From contig CAJUTB010000017.1 in assembly GCA_910589315.1 (NCBI GenBank), positions 1 through 57,625 on the forward strand: 57,625 nt of DNA. Reading direction: 5' to 3'. Of this stretch, positions 17,213 to 25,581 are shown piece after piece (positions within the stretch are counted from its first letter, which is position 1; every line of letters starts with the position of its first letter). The notes beneath the pieces are model-generated. The model was not told where the DNA came from, did not search any database, and saw only the letters and a list, made by a program, of their open reading frames with translations. Made by a program: the position numbers and the translations under genes. The stretch comes from an uncultured Oscillibacter sp. (GTDB taxonomy: Bacteria > Bacillota > Clostridia > Oscillospirales > Oscillospiraceae).

Positions 17213-17302
17213 AATTTGTAACAGAATTGTAACTTTCTGTGTTCCGGCTGTAAAGACTGGAAAAAATTGTTATATTTTCAACCGGTTTTCCTCCGGCGCA
17301 GA

Positions 17303-17330
17303 CAAAAAAACCGCCCGGAAAACCGGACGG
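17303..17330 (-). terminator. Terminator of the 27-residue peptide transcript
   Basis: On the minus strand CCGTCCGG and CCGGGCGG pair around TTTT and run into seven T's. A typical intrinsic terminator. Confidence 0.8.
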
Positions 17331-17590
17331 CTTGGATATAGTCAATTTACAGAAACGCTCAGAGTCTTTGCGAATTTCCGCCAATATAGGCGATGTGTCG
17401 AAACGGGGTCTTCTTTCTGCGGCGCATACGCTGTCCCGCTGGAAGCGGGACGGCTTTGGTGCGGCGAACCGCGTCAAGGTCAGACGTATATCGTCAACGG
17501 GCGGTGGGTTACGGCCCGGAAGGCGTCGCGCAGGAAAAAGAAAAAGCCCTCGCCGGTCGGCGTGGCTCCAAAATCCATCCTGATCAGCTT
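17331..17590 (-). ncRNA. Transcribed region downstream of the 27-residue ORF
   Basis: The strong promoter at 17709-17737 and the terminator at 17303-17330 define a transcript of about 400 nt, of which only the first part codes for a clear ORF. A second 32-codon frame (start near 17577) has a poor ribosome site. The segment contains paired blocks (for example TCCCGC..GCGGGA near 17430-17445). It may be a structured RNA with an embedded peptide. Confidence 0.3.
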
Positions 17591-17674
17591 TCAGCGGTCG
17601 CTGCAAGCCCAATCCTCATCAAGAAAGATCAAGTCGTCCACATCCTCCGATATCAATGGAAAAAACTTTCTCAT
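17591..17674 (-). CDS. 27-residue acidic peptide with strong expression signals
   Basis: A small ORF, MRKFFPLISEDVDDLIFLDE then seven more residues. A textbook AAAGGAGG lies 9 nt before the ATG, and a consensus promoter is 35 nt further up. Charged and partly hydrophobic, it is not a membrane helix. No family recognised. Because it is below usual annotation limits it is easily missed. It could be a regulatory or quality-control peptide, or a leader of the downstream RNA. Confidence 0.55.
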   Translation of the reverse strand: MRKFFPLISEDVDDLIFLDEDWACSDR

Positions 17675-17708
17675 AATCGTTTTCCTCCTTTCCTTTAGTT
17701 CATTGTGT

Positions 17709-17737
17709 ATTATAACACAACTCCTGGGAATTAGCAA
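17709..17737 (-). promoter_or_regulatory. Consensus promoter for the 27-residue peptide
   Basis: On the minus strand TTGCTA (17737-17732) and TATAAT (17714-17709) are 17 nt apart. Confidence 0.8.
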
Positions 17738-17756
17738 GCGCATTTTCAGTGTTTTT

Positions 17757-17945
17757 TCAAGAATCCTTTGCCAGTTTTTCCCGGCGGTTTTTGTCACTTT
17801 TGACGTAATGACAGGTAATTTCTTCCAGAGTTTTCCGCAGGTTTTCCACACAGTTTTCCCCAATTCCCACCGTCTGCTCTGCGCCGCGTCGTAAGAAGAA
17901 TCCGCCTGGCAGAACCATTTCTTTGTGCATTTTTTCTCTCGTCAT
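17757..17945 (-). CDS. Possible small basic protein
   Basis: 62 residues from ATG 17945 with AGGGAGT 7 nt upstream. It carries basic and Cys/His residues (ENCVENLRKTLEEITCHYV) and no membrane segment. No family recognised. A competing overlapping frame and unclear promoter keep confidence low. Confidence 0.3.
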   Translation of the reverse strand: MTREKMHKEMVLPGGFFLRRGAEQTVGIGENCVENLRKTLEEITCHYVKSDKNRREKLAKDS

Positions 17946-18005
17946 GCAAATACTCCCTGTGTTATAATGAGTAAAACAAATAAAATGCGCCCGCGGGAGG
18001 CTTTT

Positions 18006-18863
18006 ATGAGCGCACGACCGAAAAAACGCCGCCCCCTTCGGGCGGTTCTGTTCCTGTTGCTTTTGACGCTGGCGGCCGCTGTCTATGTCCGGTGGAACAA
18101 CACCGCTTTACAGACCGCCCAATTTGAACCGTCCTTCGCCGGACTGCCCCAGGGTTTTGACGGCTGCCGCGCTGTGGTCTTGGGGGACTTTCATACGGCA
18201 TACTTCGGCCCGGACAACGAGAACCTTCTGAAAGCCGTCCGGGAAGCGGAGCCGGAGTATATTTTCCTGGTGGGCGATCTTCTGGACGCCTTCCACGAAG
18301 TTCCGCCGGATTACGCCGCCCAAACTGCGCGGGGTCTTACGGACATTGCGCCAACCTATTATGTCACCGGGAATCACGAATGGGCCGTGGGGGACGTGCC
18401 GGAGCTGAAGGAAGTCCTGACCGCACAAGGCGTCATGGTGCTTTCCAATGAGTCCGTTATCCTGGAGCGAAACGGCGGCACGGTGGTTCTGGCGGGCATT
18501 GACGATCCCAACGGCTATGCCGATCAGAAATCCCCGGAGACTGTAGCGGCCGAGGTATACGCAGCCCATGGGGACCCGTTTTGGATTCTGCTGGCCCACC
18601 GGAACGACCATTTCCCGGAGCAATACTGCTACTTGGGGGCTGATCTGGTGATTTCCGGCCATGGACACGGCGGGTTGATTCGCCTGCCGTTCACAGACGG
18701 CCTGGTTTCTACGGACCGCACCTTTTTCCCGACCTATACGGCGGGGCTGTACGAGAAAAACGGCTCTGCGCTGTTTGTGACACGGGGCTTAGGCAATTCC
18801 GGTTCCACCTTCCGGCTGTTCAACCGGCCCGAAATTGCAATTGTCACACTGCGGCGGGGTTAA
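18006..18863 (+). CDS. Membrane-anchored metallophosphoesterase
   Basis: A 285-residue calcineurin-like phosphoesterase of the YkuE/YpbG type. After an N-terminal basic stretch and one helix (about 12-27), the metal-site motifs appear in order: GDFH (about 59), GDLLD (about 91), GNHE (about 120), a HRND segment and GHGHGG (about 220). These hold a two-metal centre that hydrolyses phosphoesters. The helix puts the enzyme on the cell surface, where related proteins act on lipid-linked or UDP-sugar phosphates. GGGAGG precedes the ATG. TATAAT at 17963-17968 may be its -10 box. Confidence 0.88.
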   Translation: MSARPKKRRPLRAVLFLLLLTLAAAVYVRWNNTALQTAQFEPSFAGLPQGFDGCRAVVLGDFHTAYFGPDNENLLKAVREAEPEYIFLVGDLLDAFHEVPPDYAAQTARGLTDIAPTYYVTGNHEWAVGDVPELKEVLTAQGVMVLSNESVILERNGGTVVLAGIDDPNGYADQKSPETVAAEVYAAHGDPFWILLAHRNDHFPEQYCYLGADLVISGHGHGGLIRLPFTDGLVSTDRTFFPTYTAGLYEKNGSALFVTRGLGNSGSTFRLFNRPEIAIVTLRRG

Positions 18864-19046
18864 TTCCTCTGGGCGGCAGGCTTCCGAAAGCTGCATTCCC
18901 AGCTGCAAACCGGCATAGAACGAATAGAGCCTGTCTCCCACGAGGCGATTGCCTCCTATGTAATCCGGCCAATCCTTCGGGTCTGGAATATTTACCATGC
19001 TATCATAAAGTTTTTCCACTATTATAGGAATATCATACAATCCCAT
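18789..19046 (-). CDS. Hypothetical protein divergent from tandem XRE genes
   Basis: 85 residues with GGAGG 8 nt before the ATG at 19046 and a consensus promoter at 19094-19122. It is soluble, with a C-terminal CxxC (PPQCDNCNFG). Its 3' end overlaps the convergent phosphoesterase gene by 75 bp. Its promoter overlaps the ribosome site of the first XRE gene, so it is a likely target of that regulator. No family recognised. Confidence 0.65.
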   Translation of the reverse strand: MGLYDIPIIVEKLYDSMVNIPDPKDWPDYIGGNRLVGDRLYSFYAGLQLGMQLSEACRPEELTPPQCDNCNFGPVEQPEGGTGIA

Positions 19047-19093
19047 TTATAAAGCCTCCAAACAGCATACCAAAAAATGTATCTCTCGATTTC

Positions 19094-19122
19094 AGTATAG
19101 CGCACTATGAAATGTATGTCAA
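19094..19122 (-). promoter_or_regulatory. Consensus promoter between the 85-residue gene and the XRE genes
   Basis: On the minus strand TTGACA (19122-19117) and TATACT (19099-19094) are 17 nt apart. It lies 13-41 bp upstream of the first XRE start codon. Confidence 0.8.
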
Positions 19123-19134
19123 GGGGAAATTGCC

Positions 19135-19347
19135 ATGTTTGCAGAAAAAATTCGCTTGCTCCGTAAAGAACGAAACATGACACAAGCAGAGGTTGCTGCA
19201 AAGGTTGGACTTGCAACCCGCGGATATCAAAATATGGAACTGGGTTCCGAGCCGCGATATAAAAACATTTTACGAATTGCAAATTTTTATGATGTTTCCG
19301 TTGATTGGCTCATGGGCCGCACTGAAAAACGGGAAGTCAACCGGTAA
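19135..19347 (+). CDS. XRE/Cro-type regulator, first of a tandem pair
   Basis: 70 residues consisting of one helix-turn-helix domain (MTQAEVAAKVGLATRGYQNM, recognition helix about residues 30-40) and a short C-terminal tail ending WLMGRTEKREVNR. AAGGGG precedes the ATG. It probably represses the divergent 85-residue gene and itself. The next gene is a close paralogue, and mnmG follows 15 nt after that one. Confidence 0.82.
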   Translation: MFAEKIRLLRKERNMTQAEVAAKVGLATRGYQNMELGSEPRYKNILRIANFYDVSVDWLMGRTEKREVNR

Positions 19348-19359
19348 AAGAGGATTTTT

Positions 19360-19575
19360 ATGGCATTTGCAGAAAAAATCCGTATGCTTCGAGAAGAACG
19401 AGGTCTGACTCAAACGGTTGCAGCAACGGAAATGGGCCTCTCCATGCGTGGATATCAAAATTTGGAGTTAGGTGCAACCCCACGTTATCAATCATTATTA
19501 TGTGTCGCAGATTATTATAACGTTTCCGTTGATTGGCTCATGGGCCGCACCGAAAAACGGGAAATTAACCGCTAA
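19360..19575 (+). CDS. XRE/Cro-type regulator, second of a tandem pair
   Basis: 71 residues, clearly duplicated from the preceding gene: the same frame of FAEKIRxLRxER, RGYQNxELG and VSVDWLMGRTEKREINR. The recognition helix differs (SMRGYQNLELG versus ATRGYQNMELG). GAGGATTTTT is the ribosome site. It ends 15 nt before mnmG, so read-through from the regulator genes into mnmG is likely unless mnmG has a hidden promoter. Confidence 0.82.
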   Translation: MAFAEKIRMLREERGLTQTVAATEMGLSMRGYQNLELGATPRYQSLLCVADYYNVSVDWLMGRTEKREINR

Positions 19576-19590
19576 CAGGCAGGAACACCT

Positions 19591-21453
19591 ATGCACGAAT
19601 TTTTCACCGGACAATTTGATATCGCTGTCATCGGGGCCGGTCACGCAGGCATTGAAGCCGCCCTTGCCGCCGCCCGCCTGGGGATGGAGACCATCGTTTT
19701 CACCATCAACCTGGACGCTGTGGGCAATATGCCCTGTAACCCCGCCATCGGCGGCACCGGCAAGGGCCATCTTGTCCGGGAGCTGGACGCCCTGGGCGGC
19801 GAAATGGCGAAAGCCGCCGACGCCTGCTGCATCCAATACCGCCTCCTGAACCGCGGCAAAGGCCCCGCCGTCTGGTCCCTCCGTGCCCAGGCCGACCGCC
19901 GCCGCTATCAGGGGTACATGAAAGCCGTTTTGGAGCGTCAGGAGCATTTGACCGTCCGTCAGGGCGAGGTTGTGGAGCTGCGCGCCGAAAACGGAGGCTT
20001 TGCCGCCGTCCTGGCAACCGGCGCAGTTTTTGCGGCCAGGGCCGTCATTCTGGCAACCGGAACCTACCTCGCCGGCCGTACGATCGCCGGCGAGTGGGTG
20101 GAGGACTCCGGCCCCGACGGGATGCACGCCGCCGCCCGCCTGACGGAATCGCTTTTGAAATTAGGGCTTCCCCTCCGGCGTTTCAAAACCGGCACCCCGC
20201 CCCGCGTCAACGCCCGCACGGTGGATTTTGACGAGATGGAGCGGCAGCCCGGCGATGAAATTCCCGTCCCGTTTTCCTATGGCACCACGGAACCGCCGGA
20301 AAATCAAGCCGTCTGCTGGCTCACCTGGACGACGGAGGAAACCAAGCGGATTGTCCAGGAAAACCTGGACCGCGCCCCTATGTATTCCGGTTTGATCGAG
20401 GGCGTCGGCCCCCGCTATTGTCCGTCGTTTGAAACGAAAATTGTTCGTTTTCCCGACAAGCTCCGCCACCAGCTGTTTGTTGAACCTATGGGGCTGGACA
20501 CGGAGGAGGTTTATATACAGGGTTTTTCGTCCTCCATGCCGGAGGATGTTCAGCTGCAAATGCTTCACAGTGTTCCTGGCCTGCGCCGCGCCGCGATGAC
20601 CCGTCCGGCGTACGCGATTGAATATGACTGCATCGACCCTCTCGCGCTTCTGCCCACGCTGGAGGTGAAAAATGTTCCCGGGCTTTACGGAGCCGGGCAG
20701 TTTAACGGTTCGTCCGGGTATGAGGAAGCGGCGGTGCAGGGGTTTGCGGCTGGTGTGAACGCCGTCCGGAAGCTGCAAGGAAAAACGGACTTTGTGCTTT
20801 CCAGGTCGGAAGCCTATATCGGGACCTTGATCGACGATCTTGTGACCAAAGGCACGAACGAGCCCTATCGAATGATGACTTCCCGGAGTGAATACCGTCT
20901 TCTGCTGCGGCAGGATAATGCGGATTTTCGTCTGACGAAGCGCGGCTATGAAATTGGTTTGATTTCCAGGGAGCGTCTCCAGGCCGTAGAAGATAAATAT
21001 GAAAAAGTTGACCGGGAGATCAGGCGTCTTGCTCATACGGGCGTGTCGCCCTCGCCGTCGCTGACAGCGTTTCTCGCGGAGAAAGAGACGGCTGACGTTC
21101 CCGGCGGCTGTCCGCTGGACGCCCTTCTTCGCCGTCCGCAGATTCATTATGCGGAACTGGCTCCCTTTGACCCCAGCCGTCCCGATCTTCCGCCTGATGT
21201 GGCAGAACAGGTGGAAATCTGCATAAAATATGAGGGGTATATCCGCCGCCAGCAAAAGCAGGTGGAGGATTTTCAGAAAATGGCCTCTCACCGTCTCCCG
21301 CCGGATTTGGATTACAGCGGCATACAGGGGCTGCGTTTGGAGGCGCGGGAGAAGCTGGCCGCAGTCCGCCCAATGGATTTGGGCCAAGCCTCCCGGATCT
21401 CCGGCGTCTCCCCCGCCGACCTCACCGCGCTCATGATTTGGCTCTCGAGGTGA
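19591..21453 (+). CDS. mnmG: tRNA uridine-5-carboxymethylaminomethyl modification enzyme MnmG
   Basis: A 620-residue FAD enzyme that, with MnmE, modifies the wobble uridine of several tRNAs. The dinucleotide motif GAGHAGIEAA is at residues 15-24, and the two family cysteine/glycine stretches CNPAIGGTGKGH and the GPRYCPSFETKI segment are intact. The tail has the MnmG-specific helical domain (ASRISGVSPADLTALMIWL). The usual neighbours mnmE and rsmG are absent. Ribosome site AGGAACACC is modest. Length matches the family. Confidence 0.96.
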   Translation: MHEFFTGQFDIAVIGAGHAGIEAALAAARLGMETIVFTINLDAVGNMPCNPAIGGTGKGHLVRELDALGGEMAKAADACCIQYRLLNRGKGPAVWSLRAQADRRRYQGYMKAVLERQEHLTVRQGEVVELRAENGGFAAVLATGAVFAARAVILATGTYLAGRTIAGEWVEDSGPDGMHAAARLTESLLKLGLPLRRFKTGTPPRVNARTVDFDEMERQPGDEIPVPFSYGTTEPPENQAVCWLTWTTEETKRIVQENLDRAPMYSGLIEGVGPRYCPSFETKIVRFPDKLRHQLFVEPMGLDTEEVYIQGFSSSMPEDVQLQMLHSVPGLRRAAMTRPAYAIEYDCIDPLALLPTLEVKNVPGLYGAGQFNGSSGYEEAAVQGFAAGVNAVRKLQGKTDFVLSRSEAYIGTLIDDLVTKGTNEPYRMMTSRSEYRLLLRQDNADFRLTKRGYEIGLISRERLQAVEDKYEKVDREIRRLAHTGVSPSPSLTAFLAEKETADVPGGCPLDALLRRPQIHYAELAPFDPSRPDLPPDVAEQVEICIKYEGYIRRQQKQVEDFQKMASHRLPPDLDYSGIQGLRLEAREKLAAVRPMDLGQASRISGVSPADLTALMIWLSR

Positions 21454-21466
21454 CGTGCCTCCGGCG

Positions 21467-21498
21467 GGTTCCTTTTTTCTCGTGAGAAAAAAGGAACC
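21467..21498 (+). terminator. Hairpin after mnmG
   Basis: GGTTCCTTTTTTCTC and GAGAAAAAAGGAACC form a perfect 15-bp stem around GT. T's lie in the stem rather than after it, so termination strength is uncertain. Confidence 0.5.
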
Positions 21499-21606
21499 AA
21501 AAAAGAGCTTGAAGACGCCGCGGCTCCGGGTGGTTGAACCGCCTGGCCCCGCCGCTTGTTTGATTTTCAAAAAATCCGCTTATACTTGCTAGAAAGGAAG
21601 CTCTCC

Positions 21607-22266
21607 ATGATCATTGACCTGACCCACGTTCTCACCCCCGACCTGCCGGTATATCCCGGCGATCCGGCTTTAGCGTTTGAACCTGCCGCGACGTTCACGC
21701 GGAACGGCTATCAGACCTCCAAGCTCACGCTTTGCTCTCACGCCGGGACCCACGTCGACGCCCCCGCGCATCTGCTCTGGGAGGGGGCTGGTCTGGAAAA
21801 TATGCCTATCTCGCAGTTTTTCGGCCGCGCCGTTGCCCTGGACGTATCGCAGCTGGGGCCTGTGATTACGGCGGAATACCTGCAAGCCCAGAATGGGCTG
21901 ATTCGGACGGCCGATTTTGTGTTGTTTTACACCGGCTGGGAGAAGAAGTGGGGCACGCCGGAATTTTTCCAGGACGGCTATGCGGTTCCCGACGAAGCCG
22001 CCGCCAAGTATTTGGTATCCTGCGGTTTGAAGGGTGTTGGAACGGACGCGCCGGGTGTGGACGCCTTTGGGCAGACTGCCGCCCATCGGGTGTTTTTGAA
22101 CGACGGAATGCTGATTGTGGAAAACCTGTGCTTAAAGAAGGTCGTGGGCCGAAAGGACTTTCAGTTCATCGCCCTGCCGCTGAAATTCCAGAACGCCGAC
22201 GGTTCGCCGGTGCGGGCCGTGGCGGAGCTGCGGGAGAACCCAGAAAAGGAGATGTCGGCTCTGTGA
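21607..22266 (+). CDS. Cyclase/kynurenine formamidase-like hydrolase
   Basis: A 219-residue member of the cyclase family (metal-dependent amidohydrolases including kynurenine formamidase). The metal motif HAGTHVDAPAH is at about residues 46-56; IDLTH at the start and the GTDAPGVD loop are also typical. AGAAAGGAAG precedes the ATG. The murT start codon overlaps its stop (GTGA), so the three genes form one operon. Its substrate and any link to cell-wall amidation are unknown. Confidence 0.85.
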   Translation: MIIDLTHVLTPDLPVYPGDPALAFEPAATFTRNGYQTSKLTLCSHAGTHVDAPAHLLWEGAGLENMPISQFFGRAVALDVSQLGPVITAEYLQAQNGLIRTADFVLFYTGWEKKWGTPEFFQDGYAVPDEAAAKYLVSCGLKGVGTDAPGVDAFGQTAAHRVFLNDGMLIVENLCLKKVVGRKDFQFIALPLKFQNADGSPVRAVAELRENPEKEMSAL

Positions 22267-23585
22267 AAATGCTGCTGGCGATTTTGCTCTGCAAGCTGGG
22301 ACGCGCCGTCGGGAAATTGGTGGGGAAAGGGAGTTCCCTTCCTGGGAAACTGGCGTTGAAGGTCTGTCCAGACATTCTGCACCGGGTACAGCTTCCGCCC
22401 CGGGTGATCGCCGTCACCGGCTCCAACGGCAAGACCTCCACCGTGGAAATGATTGCCGCCATCCTTCGGGCCGGAGGCAAAACCGTTGTGTATAACGAGG
22501 AGGGGTCGAACCAGATCGAGGGGGTGACGACCCTGGTGCTGACCCGCGCCACGCTGACGGGAAAGGTACATGCCGACGTGCTTTTGATCGAATCGGATGA
22601 ACGGTATGCCGCCAAGACGTTTCGGTATTTCCATCCGACAGAGTTTGTGATCACGAACCTTTACCGGGACCAGCTCACCCGCAACGGCCATCCGGAATGG
22701 GTCTATGACGCTCTGGTCCCTGCCATTCACCCGGATACGGAACTGATTCTCAATGCCGACGACCCGCTTTCCAGCTGTTTTGCGGAGGGCCATGAGAAGG
22801 TGCAGTGGTTTGGTCTGGACCGCTGCTCCATTTCCACGGACGCCCCCGCCGGTGTATATCACGACGGCGCATACTGCCCCCTCTGCAAGCATCCGATGGA
22901 ATACGAGTACGCGCATTACAACCAGATCGGCTCTTACCGCTGTACGAACTGCGGCCACGCAAAGCCGGAGACGGATTTCACCGCCACGGCTTTGGACCTG
23001 GATGCAGGAACCCTCACCCTTGACGGCGAGACGGAAATTCAGCTGGCCTTTCGGAGTATTTATAATGTATATAACATTCTGGCGGCCTACGCCGCTGGAC
23101 GCCGCGCCGGAATTCCTGCGGAAACCATCGCGGGGGTTATTAACCGCTATGTGCTGAAAAACGGGCGGATGCAGACCTTCCGGTTAGGCGCGCATCATGG
23201 GACCCTTCTTACCAGCAAGCACGAAAACAGCATTGCCTATGATACGAACCTGCGTTATGTCGCGTCTGCCAAAGAGGACTGTGTGGTCTTGGTCATCGTG
23301 GACGCCGTGAGCCGGAAATATTTCACCAGTGAAACCAGCTGGCTCTGGGACATAGACTTCGACCAGCTGAACGTACCGCAGGTAAAGCAGGTCATCCTCT
23401 CCGGCCGGTACTGCAACGATTTGGCGGAACGCTTTTCCTTCTCCGCCCTGCCGGAGTGGCGCGTGGAACCGGAGATCGCCGCCGCCGCGGAACAGCTGCG
23501 GGAAAGCGGAAGCGAAAAACTCTATGTCATAACGTGCTTTTCCGACCGGGATAAGTTCCTGGCCCACGTGGAAAAGGAGGCGTGA
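22263..23585 (+). CDS. murT: Lipid II isoglutaminyl synthase, MurT subunit
   Basis: 440 residues, a Mur-ligase-like enzyme that activates the D-Glu alpha-carboxylate of lipid II for amidation. The phosphate loop TGSNGKTSTVEM is at about residues 56-67. A four-cysteine ribbon (CPLCKHP and RCTNCGHA) sits in the central domain as in other MurT proteins, and the C-terminal DUF1727 region is present. I start at GTG 22263, which has GGAG 11 nt upstream and overlaps the cyclase stop. gatD begins 1 nt after it. Confidence 0.92.
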   Translation: MKMLLAILLCKLGRAVGKLVGKGSSLPGKLALKVCPDILHRVQLPPRVIAVTGSNGKTSTVEMIAAILRAGGKTVVYNEEGSNQIEGVTTLVLTRATLTGKVHADVLLIESDERYAAKTFRYFHPTEFVITNLYRDQLTRNGHPEWVYDALVPAIHPDTELILNADDPLSSCFAEGHEKVQWFGLDRCSISTDAPAGVYHDGAYCPLCKHPMEYEYAHYNQIGSYRCTNCGHAKPETDFTATALDLDAGTLTLDGETEIQLAFRSIYNVYNILAAYAAGRRAGIPAETIAGVINRYVLKNGRMQTFRLGAHHGTLLTSKHENSIAYDTNLRYVASAKEDCVVLVIVDAVSRKYFTSETSWLWDIDFDQLNVPQVKQVILSGRYCNDLAERFSFSALPEWRVEPEIAAAAEQLRESGSEKLYVITCFSDRDKFLAHVEKEA

Positions 23586-23586
23586 G

Positions 23587-24312
23587 ATGGAAGTGACAAT
23601 GATCCATTTCTACCCGGACCTGATGAATCTCTATGGCAGCTATGCCAATGTATCCGCTTTGCGGCGCTACTTGGAGCGGCTGGGATGCACTGTAAAAATG
23701 GAAACGGTCATTCCCTGCGGCAGCGCGGATTTTACCCATGGAGATTTCTTTTACATGGGCGCAGGCACCGAACGAACTGCAAAAGCAGTTATGGAAGATT
23801 TTGCAAGGTTCCGCGAGGACCTGAAAGCCGCCGCTGCGGACGGAGCCGCCATGCTCTTTGCCGGAACGGCGATGGAACTGCTGGGCAAAAGCGTCCGGGA
23901 CGCGGACGGCACGGAGTATTCCGCCGCCGGCCTTGCGGAATTCACGACGGAACGCCGGAAAACCCGGATTGTTGGGGATGTGTATGGTCATACGGAGTTG
24001 TTCCCGGAAGCTGTGGTCGGATTTATGAACAAGTGCGGCGTTATTACGGGGGTGGAAACTCCGCTGCTGTCCAAGGTGAACCTGGGCCATGGAAACGAAC
24101 TGCCCGGCGGCCCGGAGGGCTTCCATTGGAAAAACGTGTTTGCATCCGAGCTGACAGGCCCGCTGCTGATTAAAAATCCCCGTATGCTGGAAACCGTTGC
24201 GGCGGCGGTCTATGCCCGGCGGGGCCAGCCGCTTCCGGTGGACCGTCCCCCGGACCCCTGGGCGGAAACAGGCTATACGGTAACGGAAGAACAGCTTCGG
24301 AAACGGATATAA
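23587..24312 (+). CDS. gatD: GatD-like subunit lacking glutaminase residues
   Basis: A 241-residue CobB/CobQ-type glutamine amidotransferase-like protein that pairs with MurT. The fold matches GatD along its length (YPDLMNLYGSYANVSALRRY, GDFFYMGAGTERT, HWKNVFASELTGPLLIKNP). However, the position of the nucleophile cysteine is glycine (G93 in FAGTAMELLG, where GatD has CGG). The position of the catalytic histidine is threonine (T190 in ELTGPLL, where GatD has LHGPIL). It should therefore not hydrolyse glutamine. It may be a structural partner that lets MurT use free ammonia (inference). AAAAGGAGG precedes the ATG. Confidence 0.85.
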   Translation: MEVTMIHFYPDLMNLYGSYANVSALRRYLERLGCTVKMETVIPCGSADFTHGDFFYMGAGTERTAKAVMEDFARFREDLKAAAADGAAMLFAGTAMELLGKSVRDADGTEYSAAGLAEFTTERRKTRIVGDVYGHTELFPEAVVGFMNKCGVITGVETPLLSKVNLGHGNELPGGPEGFHWKNVFASELTGPLLIKNPRMLETVAAAVYARRGQPLPVDRPPDPWAETGYTVTEEQLRKRI

Positions 24313-24349
24313 TTTCTTAATAACCCCCTTTTCAGACTCTTGGAAAACA

Positions 24350-24377
24350 GGGCGGGCCTACGTGCCCGTCCCTTTTT
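24350..24377 (+). terminator. Terminator of the cyclase-murT-gatD operon
   Basis: GGGCGGGC and GCCCGTCC pair (one G-U) and run into CTTTTTGC. Confidence 0.75.
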
Positions 24378-24549
24378 GCATCTTTGCCGGATTCTTACAG
24401 AAAAACAGATCGGGACAGAGTCCTGTCTATCGAAAATCTTCCAAAATACATCGCAGTAAATTGGTACAAAACAAGCCCCTTGACGGTTCAAACTCCTTAT
24501 CGAACATCCCCTCCATGCAGGAATTCCCATGGCTTCCACCATTTGAGGG

Positions 24550-24579
24550 TTGCTTCCGCCCCCTGGTTTTTTGTATAAT
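24550..24579 (+). promoter_or_regulatory. Promoter of the SleB-type hydrolase gene
   Basis: TTGCTT and TATAAT are 18 nt apart, 28 nt before the start codon. Confidence 0.65.
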
Positions 24580-24607
24580 TTATGCAGAAATCAGAAAGGA
24601 GCAATTC

Positions 24608-25390
24608 ATGAAACGCAACATTCTATGCGGTCTGCTGGCAGCGGCTGCACTGGCGGTTCCGGCCCAGGCGGCGCGCCCGGTGCCGGTACAAGTGGATGGA
24701 GAACCCCTGAACACAACGGCCTATGTGGAACAAGGCGTGACTTATGTTCCGCTGCGGGACCTTTTGGAACACCTTGGCGGCTGGGAGATCTGGTGGGACC
24801 GGCAAACAAAAACGGCGGCGGCCTCCTCTGGGGAAACCCGTCTTTCGGCCTGTCCGGACACAAACACCGTAACCATAGACGGCGACGTATATGCCGCGCA
24901 GGTAGCCGTTATAAACGGACGGACTTATCTTCCTCTCCGGCCAATCATCGAAGCATTGGGGGGCTATGCCAAGTGGGACCCCTGGATGGGCGGCGCGGCC
25001 GCCACCACCGCCGAAGCGGACCATGACGCGATAGACTTCTATTGGCTGTCGCGCATCATCAGCGCGGAGAGCGGCGGCGAACCGCTGGAAGGTCAGATCG
25101 CCGTCGGCAACGTCGTCCTGAACCGGGTGGACTGCGAGGACTTTCCGGATACCATCCCGGAAGTCATCTTCGACTGTGCGGACGCCGTCCAGTTTGAACC
25201 GGTGGAAAACGGAACCGTATACCGCACTCCCTCCCCGTTGTCCGTGGAAGCGGCGCGTCGGGTTCTGGACGGCGAAAACACCATCGGCAAGGCTATGTTT
25301 TTCTACGCGCCGGCTCTGTCGGAAGGCGTCTGGATCAACGACAACCGGGAATACCAGCAAACCATTGGATGCCACCGTTTCTACCTGTAA
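24608..25390 (+). CDS. Secreted cell-wall hydrolase, SleB/CwlJ-type, with stalk domain
   Basis: 260 residues from ATG 24608 (AAAGGAG in front). A Sec signal peptide (residues 1-21, cleavage near AQAA) is followed by a copper-amine-oxidase-N-like stalk domain (NGRTYLPLRPIIEALGG repeat type, about 25-130). The C-terminal part is a hydrolase_2 domain like SleB (LSRIISAESGGEPLEGQIAVG with the catalytic Glu, then NVVLNRV). SleB enzymes are lytic transglycosylases for spore cortex, and CwlJ-type relatives act elsewhere. Secretion and the stalk suggest action on peptidoglycan outside the membrane. It stands alone. Confidence 0.87.
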   Translation: MKRNILCGLLAAAALAVPAQAARPVPVQVDGEPLNTTAYVEQGVTYVPLRDLLEHLGGWEIWWDRQTKTAAASSGETRLSACPDTNTVTIDGDVYAAQVAVINGRTYLPLRPIIEALGGYAKWDPWMGGAAATTAEADHDAIDFYWLSRIISAESGGEPLEGQIAVGNVVLNRVDCEDFPDTIPEVIFDCADAVQFEPVENGTVYRTPSPLSVEAARRVLDGENTIGKAMFFYAPALSEGVWINDNREYQQTIGCHRFYL

Positions 25391-25417
25391 AAACGTACTT
25401 TATTCCGTCTTCTTTTC

Positions 25418-25445
25418 GCCCTTTTCTTTTCCAAAAGAAAAGGGC
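25418..25445 (+). terminator. Terminator after the SleB-type gene
   Basis: GCCCTTTTCTTTT and AAAAGAAAAGGGC pair perfectly around CC; GGCTTTCTTTT follows. Confidence 0.7.
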
Positions 25446-25512
25446 GGCTTTCTTTTGGTTCTTTTCTTTCCCACAGAAAAGAATCCCCCGTATTCTTTGG
25501 TACTAATTGGCA

Positions 25513-25541
25513 TTGACTTTTCCTTCCGGCAGGAATAGAAT
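25513..25541 (+). promoter_or_regulatory. Promoter of the TIGR04255 gene
   Basis: TTGACT and TAGAAT are 17 nt apart, 40 nt upstream of the start. Confidence 0.7.
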
Positions 25542-25581
25542 AGGTATATTCTGGAATATCGAACTAGAAAGGGGTGCCGAT

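Noticed and set aside
17169..17612. Minus-strand frame of 147 residues
   Set aside because: It reads through the strong terminator at 17303-17330 and has no ribosome site.
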